From an uncultured Lachnospiraceae bacterium (GTDB lineage Bacteria; Bacillota; Clostridia; Lachnospirales; Lachnospiraceae), in contig CASDUB010000127.1 in the NCBI GenBank assembly GCA_949283905.1, positions 1 through 7,094 on the forward strand: a stretch of 7,094 bases of DNA, written 5' to 3'. The translations under genes and the position numbers were made by a program. This document shows, in pieces, positions 1 to 6,667 of this stretch. Each line of letters begins with the position of its first letter. Position 1 is the first letter of the stretch. The notes beneath the pieces are model-generated. The model ran no database searches, was not told the origin of the DNA, and saw only the letters and a list, made by a program, of their open reading frames with translations.

Positions 1-60
1 ACTCGAACTGACGACCCCTTCATTACGAGTGAAGTGCACTACCAACTGTGCTATTTCGGC
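1..60 (-). tRNA. tRNA-Thr (anticodon CGU), 3' end cut by window edge
   Basis: Read on the minus strand, the bases fold as a canonical tRNA. There is a 7-nt acceptor 5' strand (GCCGAAA, 60-54), a D-stem GCAC/GTGC around an 8-nt loop with GG, an anticodon stem CTTCA/TGAAG around the loop CTCGTAA, a 5-nt variable loop GGGTC, a T-stem 5' strand GTCAG and the T-loop TTCGAGT. The segment lengths sum to exactly 60. The anticodon is CGT at 27-25, which reads ACG (threonine). The 3' strand of the T-stem, the 3' acceptor strand and the discriminator base lie outside the window. An isoacceptor for only ACG implies that another tRNA-Thr elsewhere reads the remaining codons. Confidence 0.93.
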
Positions 61-77
61 TTGTATCAACTTAATCT

Positions 78-105
78 ATTATACACGATTTTTTGTAAAT
101 TTCAA
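78..105 (-). promoter_or_regulatory. Promoter of the tRNA-Thr gene
   Basis: On the minus strand, TTGAAA (105-100) is followed by a 16-bp spacer and a perfect TATAAT (83-78). The -35 box matches the sigma-A consensus at 5 of 6 bases. Transcription would start near 71-72, leaving a leader of about 11 nt before the mature tRNA 5' end at 60, as is normal for tRNA genes. The spacer is A/T-rich. Confidence 0.75.
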
Positions 106-170
106 CATTAAATTATTCAAAACATCGCATTTTGCTCTGAAAAAATATTCAAAAGCATCATTCTGATATA

Positions 171-208
171 GAAATACCCGAAGCACATAAAGATGTTTCG
201 GGCATTTC
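171..208 (-). terminator. Stem-loop, probable terminator of hbd
   Basis: CCCGAA (177-182) pairs with TTCGGG (197-202). It extends outward through GAAAT (171-175) and ATTTC (204-208) across one A/C mismatch, and inward by about three more pairs to an 8-nt loop. Read downstream of hbd on the minus strand, the core GC stem is followed by TATTTCTATAT, a U-rich but imperfect tail. It lies 51 bp past the hbd stop and upstream of the tRNA promoter, the right place to end the hbd transcript. The broken U-tract keeps confidence moderate. Confidence 0.6.
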
Positions 209-258
209 CGTCAGGGATTCTATATTTGATCAGGGAAATATTTCAAATCCATTGTGAT

Positions 259-1098
259 TTATTTTCTGTAATCGTAGAAGCCGATTCCTGTCTTACGTCC
301 GAGTTTTCCTGAACGTACCATCTTTTTAAGAAGTACAGACGGACGATATTTCGGATCTCCCGTTTCCGTAAATAATACATTCATAATCTCAAGACATACA
401 TCAAGTCCGATAGTGTCGCCAAGCTCAAGCGGTCCCATAGGATGATTTGCGCCAAGTTTCATAGCTGTATCAATTTCCTCAACAGACGCAACGCCGAGAG
501 AATAAATCTCAACAGCTTCGTTTATCATAGGAATAAGAAGTCTGTTTACTACGAAACCTGCCGATTCATTAACTGTAACAGGCGTTTTTCCGATCTCTTT
601 TGAAATCTCCATCACTTTATTGTATATGTCATCCGGAGTATTTGCTGCTTTGATAACCTCTATAAGCTTCATTACAGGCGCCGGATTAAAGAAATGCATT
701 CCGATAACAGGTCTGTCAAGACCGTTTCCGATTTCCGTAATTGAAAGTGAAGATGTATTTGTCGCAAAAATACAATCGCTCGGAACAATTTTCTGAAGTT
801 CGCCGAATACCTGCTTTTTAATTTCAAGCTTTTCAGGTGAGCCTTCAACAATAAGCTGTACAGAATCGCAGATCTCTCTTGTTCCTGTTTTGATCCTGCC
901 GAGTATAGTATCTACTTCTTCCTGTGTCATTTTTCCTTTTGCAACTCTCTTTGCAAGTGTGGCAGCTATTTTCTGTTTTCCTTTATCTGCCAGCTCGTCT
1001 GTAATGTCGCAAAGGAAAACTTCATAGCCTTCTGTCTGCGCAAAAACCTGTGCAATGCCTGCACCCATTGTACCTGCTCCGATAATTCCTACTCTCAT
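259..1098 (-). CDS. hbd: 3-hydroxybutyryl-CoA dehydrogenase, NAD-dependent
   Basis: A 279-residue cytosolic enzyme of the 3-hydroxyacyl-CoA dehydrogenase family. It interconverts acetoacetyl-CoA and 3-hydroxybutyryl-CoA in the butyrate/butanol pathway. The N-terminal Rossmann fold begins with GAGTMG (7-12), and Asp31 at the end of the second strand fits NAD(H) rather than NADPH. The C-terminal helical domain holds the substrate site. By comparison with human HADH, the catalytic residues are Ser116 (NTSS), His135 (GMHFFNP), Glu147 and Asn185 (VNRLL); the His-Glu and His-Asn spacings of 12 and 50 are identical to human. Length matches the roughly 280-residue clostridial family. I chose the ATG at 1098 because AAAGGAG lies 9 nt upstream and the family begins right at the Rossmann strand. 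An in-frame ATG at 1161 would add 21 residues. The gene is solitary, whereas clostridial hbd usually sits with crt-bcd-etfBA. Control by Rex is likely. Confidence 0.95.
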   Translation of the reverse strand: MRVGIIGAGTMGAGIAQVFAQTEGYEVFLCDITDELADKGKQKIAATLAKRVAKGKMTQEEVDTILGRIKTGTREICDSVQLIVEGSPEKLEIKKQVFGELQKIVPSDCIFATNTSSLSITEIGNGLDRPVIGMHFFNPAPVMKLIEVIKAANTPDDIYNKVMEISKEIGKTPVTVNESAGFVVNRLLIPMINEAVEIYSLGVASVEEIDTAMKLGANHPMGPLELGDTIGLDVCLEIMNVLFTETGDPKYRPSVLLKKMVRSGKLGRKTGIGFYDYRK

Positions 1099-1107
1099 TT
1101 TGCATTT

Positions 1108-1114
1108 CTCCTTT
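1108..1114 (-). promoter_or_regulatory. Ribosome binding site that decides the hbd start
   Basis: AAAGGAG on the minus strand lies 9 nt before the ATG at 1098. It is a better Shine-Dalgarno match than GAGGA, which lies only 4 nt before the upstream in-frame ATG at 1161, and so favours the 279-residue product. Confidence 0.7.
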
Positions 1115-1179
1115 GTTATTTTAAAATTAGGCTTTTTATCAGCCCTATTAAATGATACCATGGATTCCTCTTGTTTTAA

Positions 1180-1208
1180 ATACTAACACATTGTTAAATT
1201 TTTAGCAA
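1180..1208 (-). promoter_or_regulatory. Promoter of hbd
   Basis: On the minus strand, TTGCTA (1208-1203) and TAGTAT (1185-1180) are separated by 17 bp. Each box matches the sigma-A consensus at 4 of 6 bases. Transcription would begin near 1172-1174, giving a leader of about 75 nt to the ATG at 1098, or about 12 nt to the ATG at 1161. The -35 box is one arm of the Rex-like operator. Confidence 0.6.
1191..1208. promoter_or_regulatory. Probable Rex (redox repressor) operator at the hbd promoter
   Basis: The plus strand reads TTGTTAAATTTTTAGCAA, which matches the clostridial Rex operator TTGTTA-N6-TAACAA at 11 of 12 arm positions. The site covers the hbd -35 box and part of the spacer, so a bound repressor would exclude RNA polymerase. 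It is established that Rex in Clostridium controls butyrate and butanol genes, including hbd operons, and releases DNA when NADH/NAD is high. No rex gene is in the window. Confidence 0.7.
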
Positions 1209-1224
1209 TGCCTAAATCCCGATT

Positions 1225-1242
1225 TTGTGAAAATTTTATCAA
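1225..1242. promoter_or_regulatory. Second, weaker Rex-like site upstream of hbd
   Basis: TTGTGAAAATTTTATCAA has a left arm identical to the TTGTGA half-site of Bacillus-type Rex operators. Its right arm TATCAA matches TCACAA at only 4 of 6. The two 9-bp halves are complementary at 7 of 9 positions. Its centre is 34 bp from that of the first site, about three helical turns, so two dimers could bind one face. It may instead be a chance feature of AT-rich DNA between lrgB and hbd. Confidence 0.35.
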
Positions 1243-1260
1243 TTTTTTATAAACAGTCTT

Positions 1261-1956
1261 TCAAGCGATAAACATTGAAAAAACTCCCGAAAGAGCAACC
1301 GTCAAAATACCCGAAACCACGATCGACAGACTGCTCATGGCTCCTTCCGTCTCGCCCATTTCAAGCGCCTTTGTCGTTCCGATCGCATGCGAAGATGACC
1401 CGATCGCTATGCCTTTTGCTATAGGATCTTTTATCTTGAATATCTTGCATATCTTTTCGGCAGCTATATTTCCTATTACTCCTGTAACTATGATAACTGC
1501 CGCCGTTATAGCCACATAGCCGCCCAGTTCTTCGGCAACTCCGATACCTATCGCGGTTGTGATGGATTTCGGAAGAAACGTGACATACTCCGCATTATCA
1601 AATCCGAATATAATTGCAAGTATAAATACGCTGACCATACTTGTAAGCACGCCTGTCAGGATTCCTGCTAAAACGGCTTTATAATTCTTCTTTAAAAGTT
1701 CAAACTTCTCATACAGCGGAACGGCAAGACATATAGTAGCCGGCGTGAGCAGATAGCTTATATACTGCGCTCCCGAATAATATACGTCATAATCGATTTT
1801 TCCGACTACAAGAAATGTAATAGTTAAGATTATCGCTATTAAAAGCGGGTTTAAAAATCCGAATTTAAATTTCTTTTTTAGTAACGCGCCTATCCCGTAT
1901 GTCACAAAGCTTAAAAGAACTCCAAAATAAATACAATTCATAAATAATTCATTCAT
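1261..1956 (-). CDS. lrgB: LrgB/CidB-family membrane protein
   Basis: A 231-residue integral membrane protein with several strongly hydrophobic segments, at roughly 8-26, 35-51, 95-118, 144-166 and 208-230. Family motifs are clear: [13 protein letters not shown] (71-83), PKSITTAIG (129-137) and a glycine/serine-rich stretch at 181-199 containing SSSHAIGT. Length matches the usual 230 or so. LrgB works with the small partner LrgA. Staphylococcal CidAB/LrgAB were first linked to murein hydrolase control and cell death; relatives include the plastid glycolate/glycerate carrier PLGG1 and the Bacillus pyruvate facilitator PftAB, so transport of a small organic acid is plausible here. The start lies 2 nt after the lrgA stop with only a weak Shine-Dalgarno (AAGAGA), so translation is probably coupled to lrgA. 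This is the last gene of the parE operon; the substrate is not readable from sequence. Confidence 0.92.
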   Translation of the reverse strand: MNELFMNCIYFGVLLSFVTYGIGALLKKKFKFGFLNPLLIAIILTITFLVVGKIDYDVYYSGAQYISYLLTPATICLAVPLYEKFELLKKNYKAVLAGILTGVLTSMVSVFILAIIFGFDNAEYVTFLPKSITTAIGIGVAEELGGYVAITAAVIIVTGVIGNIAAEKICKIFKIKDPIAKGIAIGSSSHAIGTTKALEMGETEGAMSSLSIVVSGILTVALSGVFSMFIA

Positions 1957-1958
1957 TT

Positions 1959-2315
1959 TTATTTTCTCTTTTTCTGCTGTTTAATTAAGAATTGTGTCAT
2001 CTTGCCTGCGGCTATCATGACAGCTATCGTCGTGATCACCGTTACAAAAATATATACCACGACTCTTTCCTTCATGATCCCCCAGGCGTCGATCAGTCCC
2101 GCTGCCGCCGGAATAAACATCACGGGCATTATCTTTATCAGAAAATTGCTCGTTTCCTTTATCGATTTTACCGAGATGATCTTAAACTCAAGACATAAAA
2201 ACAAGAGTATTATTCCGTAAATGCTTGCCGGAATAGGAAGCGGAATAAAATAATGCAGTATTTCTCCGACAAAAGCAAAGATAAGAATTATCGTAAACTG
2301 CTTTAAGTACTTCAC
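1959..2315 (-). CDS. lrgA: LrgA/CidA-family small membrane protein
   Basis: A 118-residue protein with four predicted membrane segments, at about 7-23, 28-44, 57-77 and 85-104, followed by the basic tail KQQKKRK, which probably faces the cytoplasm. Family hallmarks are PLPIPASIYG (25-34) and the P-x-x-FIPAAAGL region (64-74). LrgA is the obligate partner of LrgB, once described as holin-like and in several species part of a small-acid (pyruvate or glycolate) facilitator. The start is GTG, and its last two bases form the parC stop TGA (GTGA overlap). AAGGTGA inside the parC 3' end is the Shine-Dalgarno. The overlap implies translational coupling to parC. No signal peptide or truncation is seen. 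Confidence 0.9.
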   Translation of the reverse strand: MKYLKQFTIILIFAFVGEILHYFIPLPIPASIYGIILLFLCLEFKIISVKSIKETSNFLIKIMPVMFIPAAAGLIDAWGIMKERVVVYIFVTVITTIAVMIAAGKMTQFLIKQQKKRK

Positions 2316-4552
2316 ACTCTCACCTTCGTTCCTTTTCCGCCTCGTGAAGCAAGTCTTAGTTTGTTAAGTGAAATCATCTTTTCTTTGTATTCCACATCAA
2401 ATTCAAGCCTGCTCGCGATCAGATATGCATTTTCTATCTGCTCGCCCTCGTCAAGCTTTATTCCTTTTACTCCGAGAGCGTTCTTTTTCTGCTCAGGTAC
2501 TTCTTTAAGCGCAAATTTCAGGAAATATCCCGCTTTTGACTGAAGCACGATATAGTCATATATCGAAGACGGACCGACAAACATTACACAGTCGTTTTCA
2601 TCCGAAAGTTTTGTTGAGGCAATCGTTTTTCTCGTAACATCAAATTCCTTGCCGTCCACAAGTTTTACAAGACCGTAAGAAGAAACAAAAACAAGTTTTT
2701 CATTTATTACCTTCGATACCGCGTCAATGTATACCACCTGTTCCGAAGCGGATGTATATCCCGAAAGATTGTCGATAGGAACTCCCTTGTCACGGAATTT
2801 TCCAAGCGGTATCTGATTAACTTTAACCGTATGCATAAAAGCTTTGTCTGTGAAAACACAGAGCCTGTCGGAAGACATACATCTGATAATGTACCTGCTT
2901 TCTGCATCTGCCGCCTCTTTATTTCTTTCATATACTGAAGGGTCGACACATCTTGAATAGCCGAATCTGTCTATCAGGACAACCACTTCTACATCCTGTA
3001 CCGGCTCTTCTTCGATAACAACAGCCTCAGCATTGTAGATCTTTGTTCTGCGCTCTTTGCCGTATTCTTTTTTTATCTTGTCAAGATCATCCATGATGAC
3101 CTTTGACATTGAATCATAATTGTTGAGGATATCTTCGTATGAAGCTATTTTGCCTACCGTTTCATCGTACTCTTTTTGAAGAGCCTCTATTTCCATGCCG
3201 ATAAGCTTATAAAGCCTCATATCAAGTATCGCATCCGCCTGTCTCGATGTGAAACAAAGCGCTTTCGCGGCTTTTTTGCTTGCGGCTTTTTTGAAGTTTA
3301 TCCCGTCGATCTTTCCTGTTGTCAGACAGTCCTTGACCATCTGACGCGACTTACTGCCGCGGATTATCTCTATAAGGAGATCTATGATATCGCACGCTTT
3401 TATAAGACCTTCCTGAACTTCTTTTTTCAGAAGTTCAGCCTGGAGCAGATTCTGATATTTTCTCGTTGCGATCTCAAAACGAAAATCCACGTGATATTCT
3501 ATCATTTTTTTCAGGCCGCAGGTCTCAGGTCTGCCTCCTGCTACCGCCAGCATATTTACGCTTAATGTGTCTTCCAGTTTTGTCTTTTTGTAAAGAAGAT
3601 TTTTGAGTTTTTCAGGATCCGAACCTTTTTTTAATTCGATCACTATCCTTATGCCCTCTTTTGAAGACTGGTTTGAAATATCGACGATCTCAGGAGCCTT
3701 TCTGTTCTCGACAAGGTCCGCCACATCGTTTAAAAATTTACCGATATTAGCTCCTATCATCGTATACGGAATCTCTGTAATTACGAGCGCCAGCTTTCCG
3801 TTTCTGCCCTTCTCCACTTCAACTTTTCCGCGCACTCTGATCTTTCCCGTTCCGCTTTCGTATATTTCCACAAGCTCATCTTTATTTACTATCTCTCCGC
3901 CTGTAGGGAAATCCGGACCCTTTATATATTTCAAAAGTTCTTCCGTGGAAATATCTTCTGATTTTATGTAGGCTTTTACGCCGTCCACAACCTCTGCGAG
4001 ATTGTGAGGCGGAATGCTCGTTACCATGCCGACGGCTATACCTTCAGATCCGTTTACGAGTATATTAGGTATCCTTACAGGAAGCACTTCCGGCTCTTTT
4101 TCTGTTTCATCGAAATTCGGAACAAAATCCACCACATCAAGATTCATGTCCTTAAGATAGACTTCCTGAGTTATCTTTTGAAGACGGGCCTCCGTATAAC
4201 GCATGGCAGCTGCGCTGTCGCCTTCTATCGATCCGAAATTTCCGTGCCCGTCTACAAGAGCCTGCCCCTTTTTAAACTCCTGAGCCATTACGACAAGAGC
4301 CTCATAAATAGAGCTGTCGCCGTGCGGATGATATTTACCCATCGTATCGCCGACTATACGGGCACATTTTCTGTACGGCTTATCATAATATGTGCCGAGC
4401 TCCTGCATATCGTAAAGAGTACGTCTCTGAACAGGTTTGAGTCCGTCTCTGACATCAGGAAGCGCGCGCGATACTATTACACTCATGGCATAGTCTATAT
4501 ACGCTTTTTGCATTAGATCCGAATATTCGGTCCGTATAATACGATCTTCCAT
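2312..4552 (-). CDS. parC: Type II DNA topoisomerase subunit A, topoisomerase IV (ParC)-like
   Basis: The DNA breakage-reunion subunit, which acts as an A2B2 complex with the ParE product encoded just upstream. From the chosen ATG it has 746 residues. The catalytic pair Arg118-Tyr119 lies in AAMRYTE, and the quinolone-resistance region contains GKYHPHGDSSIYE. Ser80 and Glu84 there are the residues found in drug-sensitive ParC proteins. EGIAVGM (170-176) supplies the intercalating Ile172. Coiled-coil helices follow (about 360-500), then a beta-pinwheel domain (about 519-746). ParC assignment rests on length, the adjacent parE, absence of recF/dnaA neighbours, and a blade-1 loop lacking the GyrA box (ERNKEAADAE replaces QRRGGKG). 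Oddly, RGGKG occurs at 737-741, at the C-terminus. A TTG at 4564 would add four residues but lies inside the Shine-Dalgarno region. A second gyrase A remains possible. Confidence 0.9.
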   Translation of the reverse strand: MEDRIIRTEYSDLMQKAYIDYAMSVIVSRALPDVRDGLKPVQRRTLYDMQELGTYYDKPYRKCARIVGDTMGKYHPHGDSSIYEALVVMAQEFKKGQALVDGHGNFGSIEGDSAAAMRYTEARLQKITQEVYLKDMNLDVVDFVPNFDETEKEPEVLPVRIPNILVNGSEGIAVGMVTSIPPHNLAEVVDGVKAYIKSEDISTEELLKYIKGPDFPTGGEIVNKDELVEIYESGTGKIRVRGKVEVEKGRNGKLALVITEIPYTMIGANIGKFLNDVADLVENRKAPEIVDISNQSSKEGIRIVIELKKGSDPEKLKNLLYKKTKLEDTLSVNMLAVAGGRPETCGLKKMIEYHVDFRFEIATRKYQNLLQAELLKKEVQEGLIKACDIIDLLIEIIRGSKSRQMVKDCLTTGKIDGINFKKAASKKAAKALCFTSRQADAILDMRLYKLIGMEIEALQKEYDETVGKIASYEDILNNYDSMSKVIMDDLDKIKKEYGKERRTKIYNAEAVVIEEEPVQDVEVVVLIDRFGYSRCVDPSVYERNKEAADAESRYIIRCMSSDRLCVFTDKAFMHTVKVNQIPLGKFRDKGVPIDNLSGYTSASEQVVYIDAVSKVINEKLVFVSSYGLVKLVDGKEFDVTRKTIASTKLSDENDCVMFVGPSSIYDYIVLQSKAGYFLKFALKEVPEQKKNALGVKGIKLDEGEQIENAYLIASRLEFDVEYKEKMISLNKLRLASRGGKGTKVRV

Positions 4553-4557
4553 TTTTT

Positions 4558-4562
4558 CCTCC
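4558..4562 (-). promoter_or_regulatory. Ribosome binding site that decides the parC start
   Basis: GGAGG on the minus strand begins 2 nt after the parE stop TAA and sits 5 nt before the ATG at 4552. The alternative TTG start at 4564 overlaps this motif and has no binding site of its own, so the shorter protein is preferred. Confidence 0.8.
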
Positions 4563-4564
4563 AA

Positions 4565-6487
4565 TTATACGTCCAGCTCCGCGTCACGCGCATGTTCGTA
4601 AATAAAGTCACGTCTTGGCGGAACCTGTGTTCCCATCAAAATCTCCGTCACCTCAGACGCAAGTCTTCCGTCTTCGATCTCAACTTTCTTAAGTCTTCTG
4701 TTTGCCGGATCCAGCGTCGTTTCCCAAAGCTGATCCGCATCCATTTCTCCGAGGCCTTTATATCTTTGAAGTGTAAACTTCTGTCCTTTGTGTTTCTTTC
4801 TGTACTCGTTCAGAGCTTTGTCATCGTACAGATATTCGCCCTCGCCTTTCGAAGGTATCACCTTGTAAAGAGGCGGCATGGCAACATACACATGTCCCTC
4901 ATATATCAGCTCCGGCATAAATCTGTAGAACAGAGTGAGAAGCAATGTGGATATATGCGCTCCGTCAACATCGGCATCGGCCATGATAATTATCTTGTCA
5001 TATCTCAGTTTGCTTATATCAAAATCGTTTCCGTATCCTTCAGAAAATCCACACCCGAACGCATTGATCATTGATTTGATCTCGGCATTCGCAAGCACCT
5101 TGTAAATAGACGCTTTTTCAACGTTTAATATCTTTCCGCGAATCGGCAGTATCGCCTGAAAGCTTCTGTCTCTCGCCGTTTTTGCGGAACCGCCGGCAGA
5201 ATCTCCCTCTACAATAAAGATCTCACATACTTTAGGATCTTTTTTCTCACAGTTGGCAAGCTTTCCGTTTGAGTCAAATGAATATTTCTGCTTTGTTAGA
5301 ATGTTTGTCTTTGCCTTTTCTTCGCTTTTTCTTACTTTGGCCGATCTCTCGGCACAGGCCAGAACCTGTTTTAATGTTTCGAGATTTCTGTCAAAATATC
5401 TTACGACTTCATCAGCCGTAACTTTACCCGTGGCTTTCGCCGCGTCCTGATTGTCAAGCTTTGTTTTCGTCTGACCTTCAAATCTTGGATCGGGATGTTT
5501 GACTGTTACAACGGCAGTCATTCCGTTTCTTATATCCGCACCGGTAAAATTCGCGTCTTTTTCTTTTAAAACGCCTATCTCACGGGCATAGTTATTCATG
5601 ATCTGAGTAAACTGCGTCTTAAATCCGGTGATATGAGTTCCGCCCTCGGAGTTATAAATATTATTGCAGAATCCGAGTATATTTTCCTGAAATTCATTTA
5701 CATACTGAAAAGCGATCTCAACTGTGATACCTTCGCTCTCGCCTTTTATTAAAACAGGCTCGTGTATAACTTCTTTGTTTTTATTAAGTTCTTTTACGAA
5801 TCCCGCTATGCCGTCCGGTTCATGATAAACCACAACAATATTTTTTTCATCGCGGAAATCACAGAATTCTATTGTAAGTTCAGGATTTAAATATGCCGTT
5901 TCATGCATACGTCTCTTGATCTCATCCGATGCGAAACGTGTCTTTTCAAATATCTCAGGATCAGGTTGGAAATTGATCTTTGTACCTGTCTCTTTTGTTT
6001 TTCTGAGCTTCGGCAATAATCCGTCCTCAAGCTCGGTAGTCGGAACGCCTCTTTCATAGCTGTCGTAATGCACGTATCCGTCACGGCTTACTTCTATATC
6101 AAGATGCTCTGAAAGAGCATTAACTACAGACGAACCTACTCCGTGAAGTCCGCCGCTTGTTTTATAAGATGAATTATCAAATTTTCCGCCCGCATGAAGC
6201 GTTGTAAATACAAGACGTTCAGCAGACATTCCCTTTTCATGCATTCCGACAGGAATACCTCGTCCGTTATCTGAAACGGTACACGATCCATCCGCCTCGA
6301 GCACTACTTTGATGTGATCGCAGAATCCCGCAAGATGCTCGTCTACCGCATTATCGACTATCTCATATATAAGATGATTAAGACCCTTTCTTCCTGTACT
6401 TCCTATGTACATACCGGGTCTGACACGAACTGCCTCCAGTCCTTCAAGCGCTACGATGCTTGAAGCATCATAATTATTAGAAGCCAT
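4565..6487 (-). CDS. parE: Type II DNA topoisomerase subunit B (ATPase), topoisomerase IV (ParE)-like
   Basis: The ATPase subunit that partners the downstream ParC-like protein in decatenation and supercoil control; 640 residues from the chosen ATG. The GHKL domain shows catalytic Glu42 with Asn46 (YEIVDNAVDE), DNGRGIPVG (73-81) and the ATP-lid GGLHGVG (112-118). The transducer domain carries the ATP-contacting Lys341 (GQTKTK). The TOPRIM domain has EGDSAGG (427-433) and DADVDG (504-509), giving metal ligands Glu427, Asp504 and Asp506. PLYKV (539-543) and QRYKGLGEM (574-582) complete the set. GyrB and ParE are hard to separate. The N-terminal half (KTSGGLHGVG, FQPDPEIF) looks ParE-like, while LANCEKKDP before EGDSAGG, ILNVEKA and the ending ELDV look GyrB-like. 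Operon with parC and absence of recF favour ParE. An ATG four codons upstream (6499) overlaps the ribosome binding site and is rejected. Confidence 0.9.
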   Translation of the reverse strand: MASNNYDASSIVALEGLEAVRVRPGMYIGSTGRKGLNHLIYEIVDNAVDEHLAGFCDHIKVVLEADGSCTVSDNGRGIPVGMHEKGMSAERLVFTTLHAGGKFDNSSYKTSGGLHGVGSSVVNALSEHLDIEVSRDGYVHYDSYERGVPTTELEDGLLPKLRKTKETGTKINFQPDPEIFEKTRFASDEIKRRMHETAYLNPELTIEFCDFRDEKNIVVVYHEPDGIAGFVKELNKNKEVIHEPVLIKGESEGITVEIAFQYVNEFQENILGFCNNIYNSEGGTHITGFKTQFTQIMNNYAREIGVLKEKDANFTGADIRNGMTAVVTVKHPDPRFEGQTKTKLDNQDAAKATGKVTADEVVRYFDRNLETLKQVLACAERSAKVRKSEEKAKTNILTKQKYSFDSNGKLANCEKKDPKVCEIFIVEGDSAGGSAKTARDRSFQAILPIRGKILNVEKASIYKVLANAEIKSMINAFGCGFSEGYGNDFDISKLRYDKIIIMADADVDGAHISTLLLTLFYRFMPELIYEGHVYVAMPPLYKVIPSKGEGEYLYDDKALNEYRKKHKGQKFTLQRYKGLGEMDADQLWETTLDPANRRLKKVEIEDGRLASEVTEILMGTQVPPRRDFIYEHARDAELDV

Positions 6488-6492
6488 CCATA

Positions 6493-6497
6493 CCTCC
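6493..6497 (-). promoter_or_regulatory. Ribosome binding site that decides the parE start
   Basis: GGAGG on the minus strand lies 5 nt before the ATG at 6487, the same geometry as for parC. The ATG at 6499 has no upstream purine-rich motif and runs through this site. Confidence 0.8.
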
Positions 6498-6533
6498 ATT
6501 TTCGAACATTTGTTTTATTAATTTCCCCATGTG

Positions 6534-6562
6534 ATTTTACACGAATTTATTACAAAAATCAA
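6534..6562 (-). promoter_or_regulatory. Promoter of the parE-parC-lrgA-lrgB operon
   Basis: On the minus strand, TTGATT (6562-6557) and TAAAAT (6539-6534) are exactly 17 bp apart. The boxes match the sigma-A consensus at 4 and 5 of 6. Transcription would start near 6527-6529, leaving a leader of about 40 nt before the parE ATG. The -35 box directly abuts the tandem repeats at 6567-6632. Confidence 0.65.
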
Positions 6563-6566
6563 GGTT

Positions 6567-6632
6567 GCCCGCCTCCATATCGATCTTGCATCCCGCCTCC
6601 TTATCAATCTTACGCTCCGCTGCATCAATTTT
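6567..6632. repeat. 24-bp tandem repeat upstream of the parE promoter
   Basis: Two 21-bp cores, 6567-6587 and 6591-6611, are identical at 18 of 21 positions with a 24-bp period; both contain CCCGCCTCC followed by ATC(G/A)ATCTT. A third, degenerate copy (about 6612-6632) keeps ATCAAT and T-rich ends. The array is clearly richer in G+C than the flanking AT-rich spacer and ends 4 bp upstream of the parE -35 box. It could hold operator sites, but no known factor is recognised. Confidence 0.7.
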
Positions 6633-6667
6633 TATGGTGCTTAATGTATCCAATTACAAAAAAAGCA

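Noticed and set aside
1209..1260. Terminator for the parE operon after lrgB
   Set aside because: Only an AT-only palindrome (AAAATTTT) is present, with no GC stem followed by a U-tract; read-through towards hbd cannot be excluded.
3176..5074. Long plus-strand open frames opposite parC and parE (3176-3565, 3603-3971, 4004-4516, 4592-5074)
   Set aside because: They run antisense to two well-conserved topoisomerase genes, give low-complexity Phe/Ser/Ile-rich translations without recognisable motifs and lack convincing ribosome binding sites.
2312..6499. Naming the pair gyrB-gyrA
   Set aside because: There is no recF or dnaA nearby, subunit A is short (746 residues) and lacks the blade-1 GyrA box, and lrgAB follows; the topoisomerase IV label fits better although not proven.
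6477..6530. A 17-codon upstream frame overlapping the parE start
   Set aside because: Its ATG lies at or before the predicted transcription start and has no ribosome binding site; nothing suggests translation.
6537..6653. Minus-strand 38-codon frame from a TTG through the tandem repeats, encoding KIDKEAGC-KIDMEAGN
   Set aside because: It has no Shine-Dalgarno before the TTG, its end overlaps the parE -35 and -10 boxes, and the repeated peptide is explained by the DNA repeat staying in frame (24 bp).
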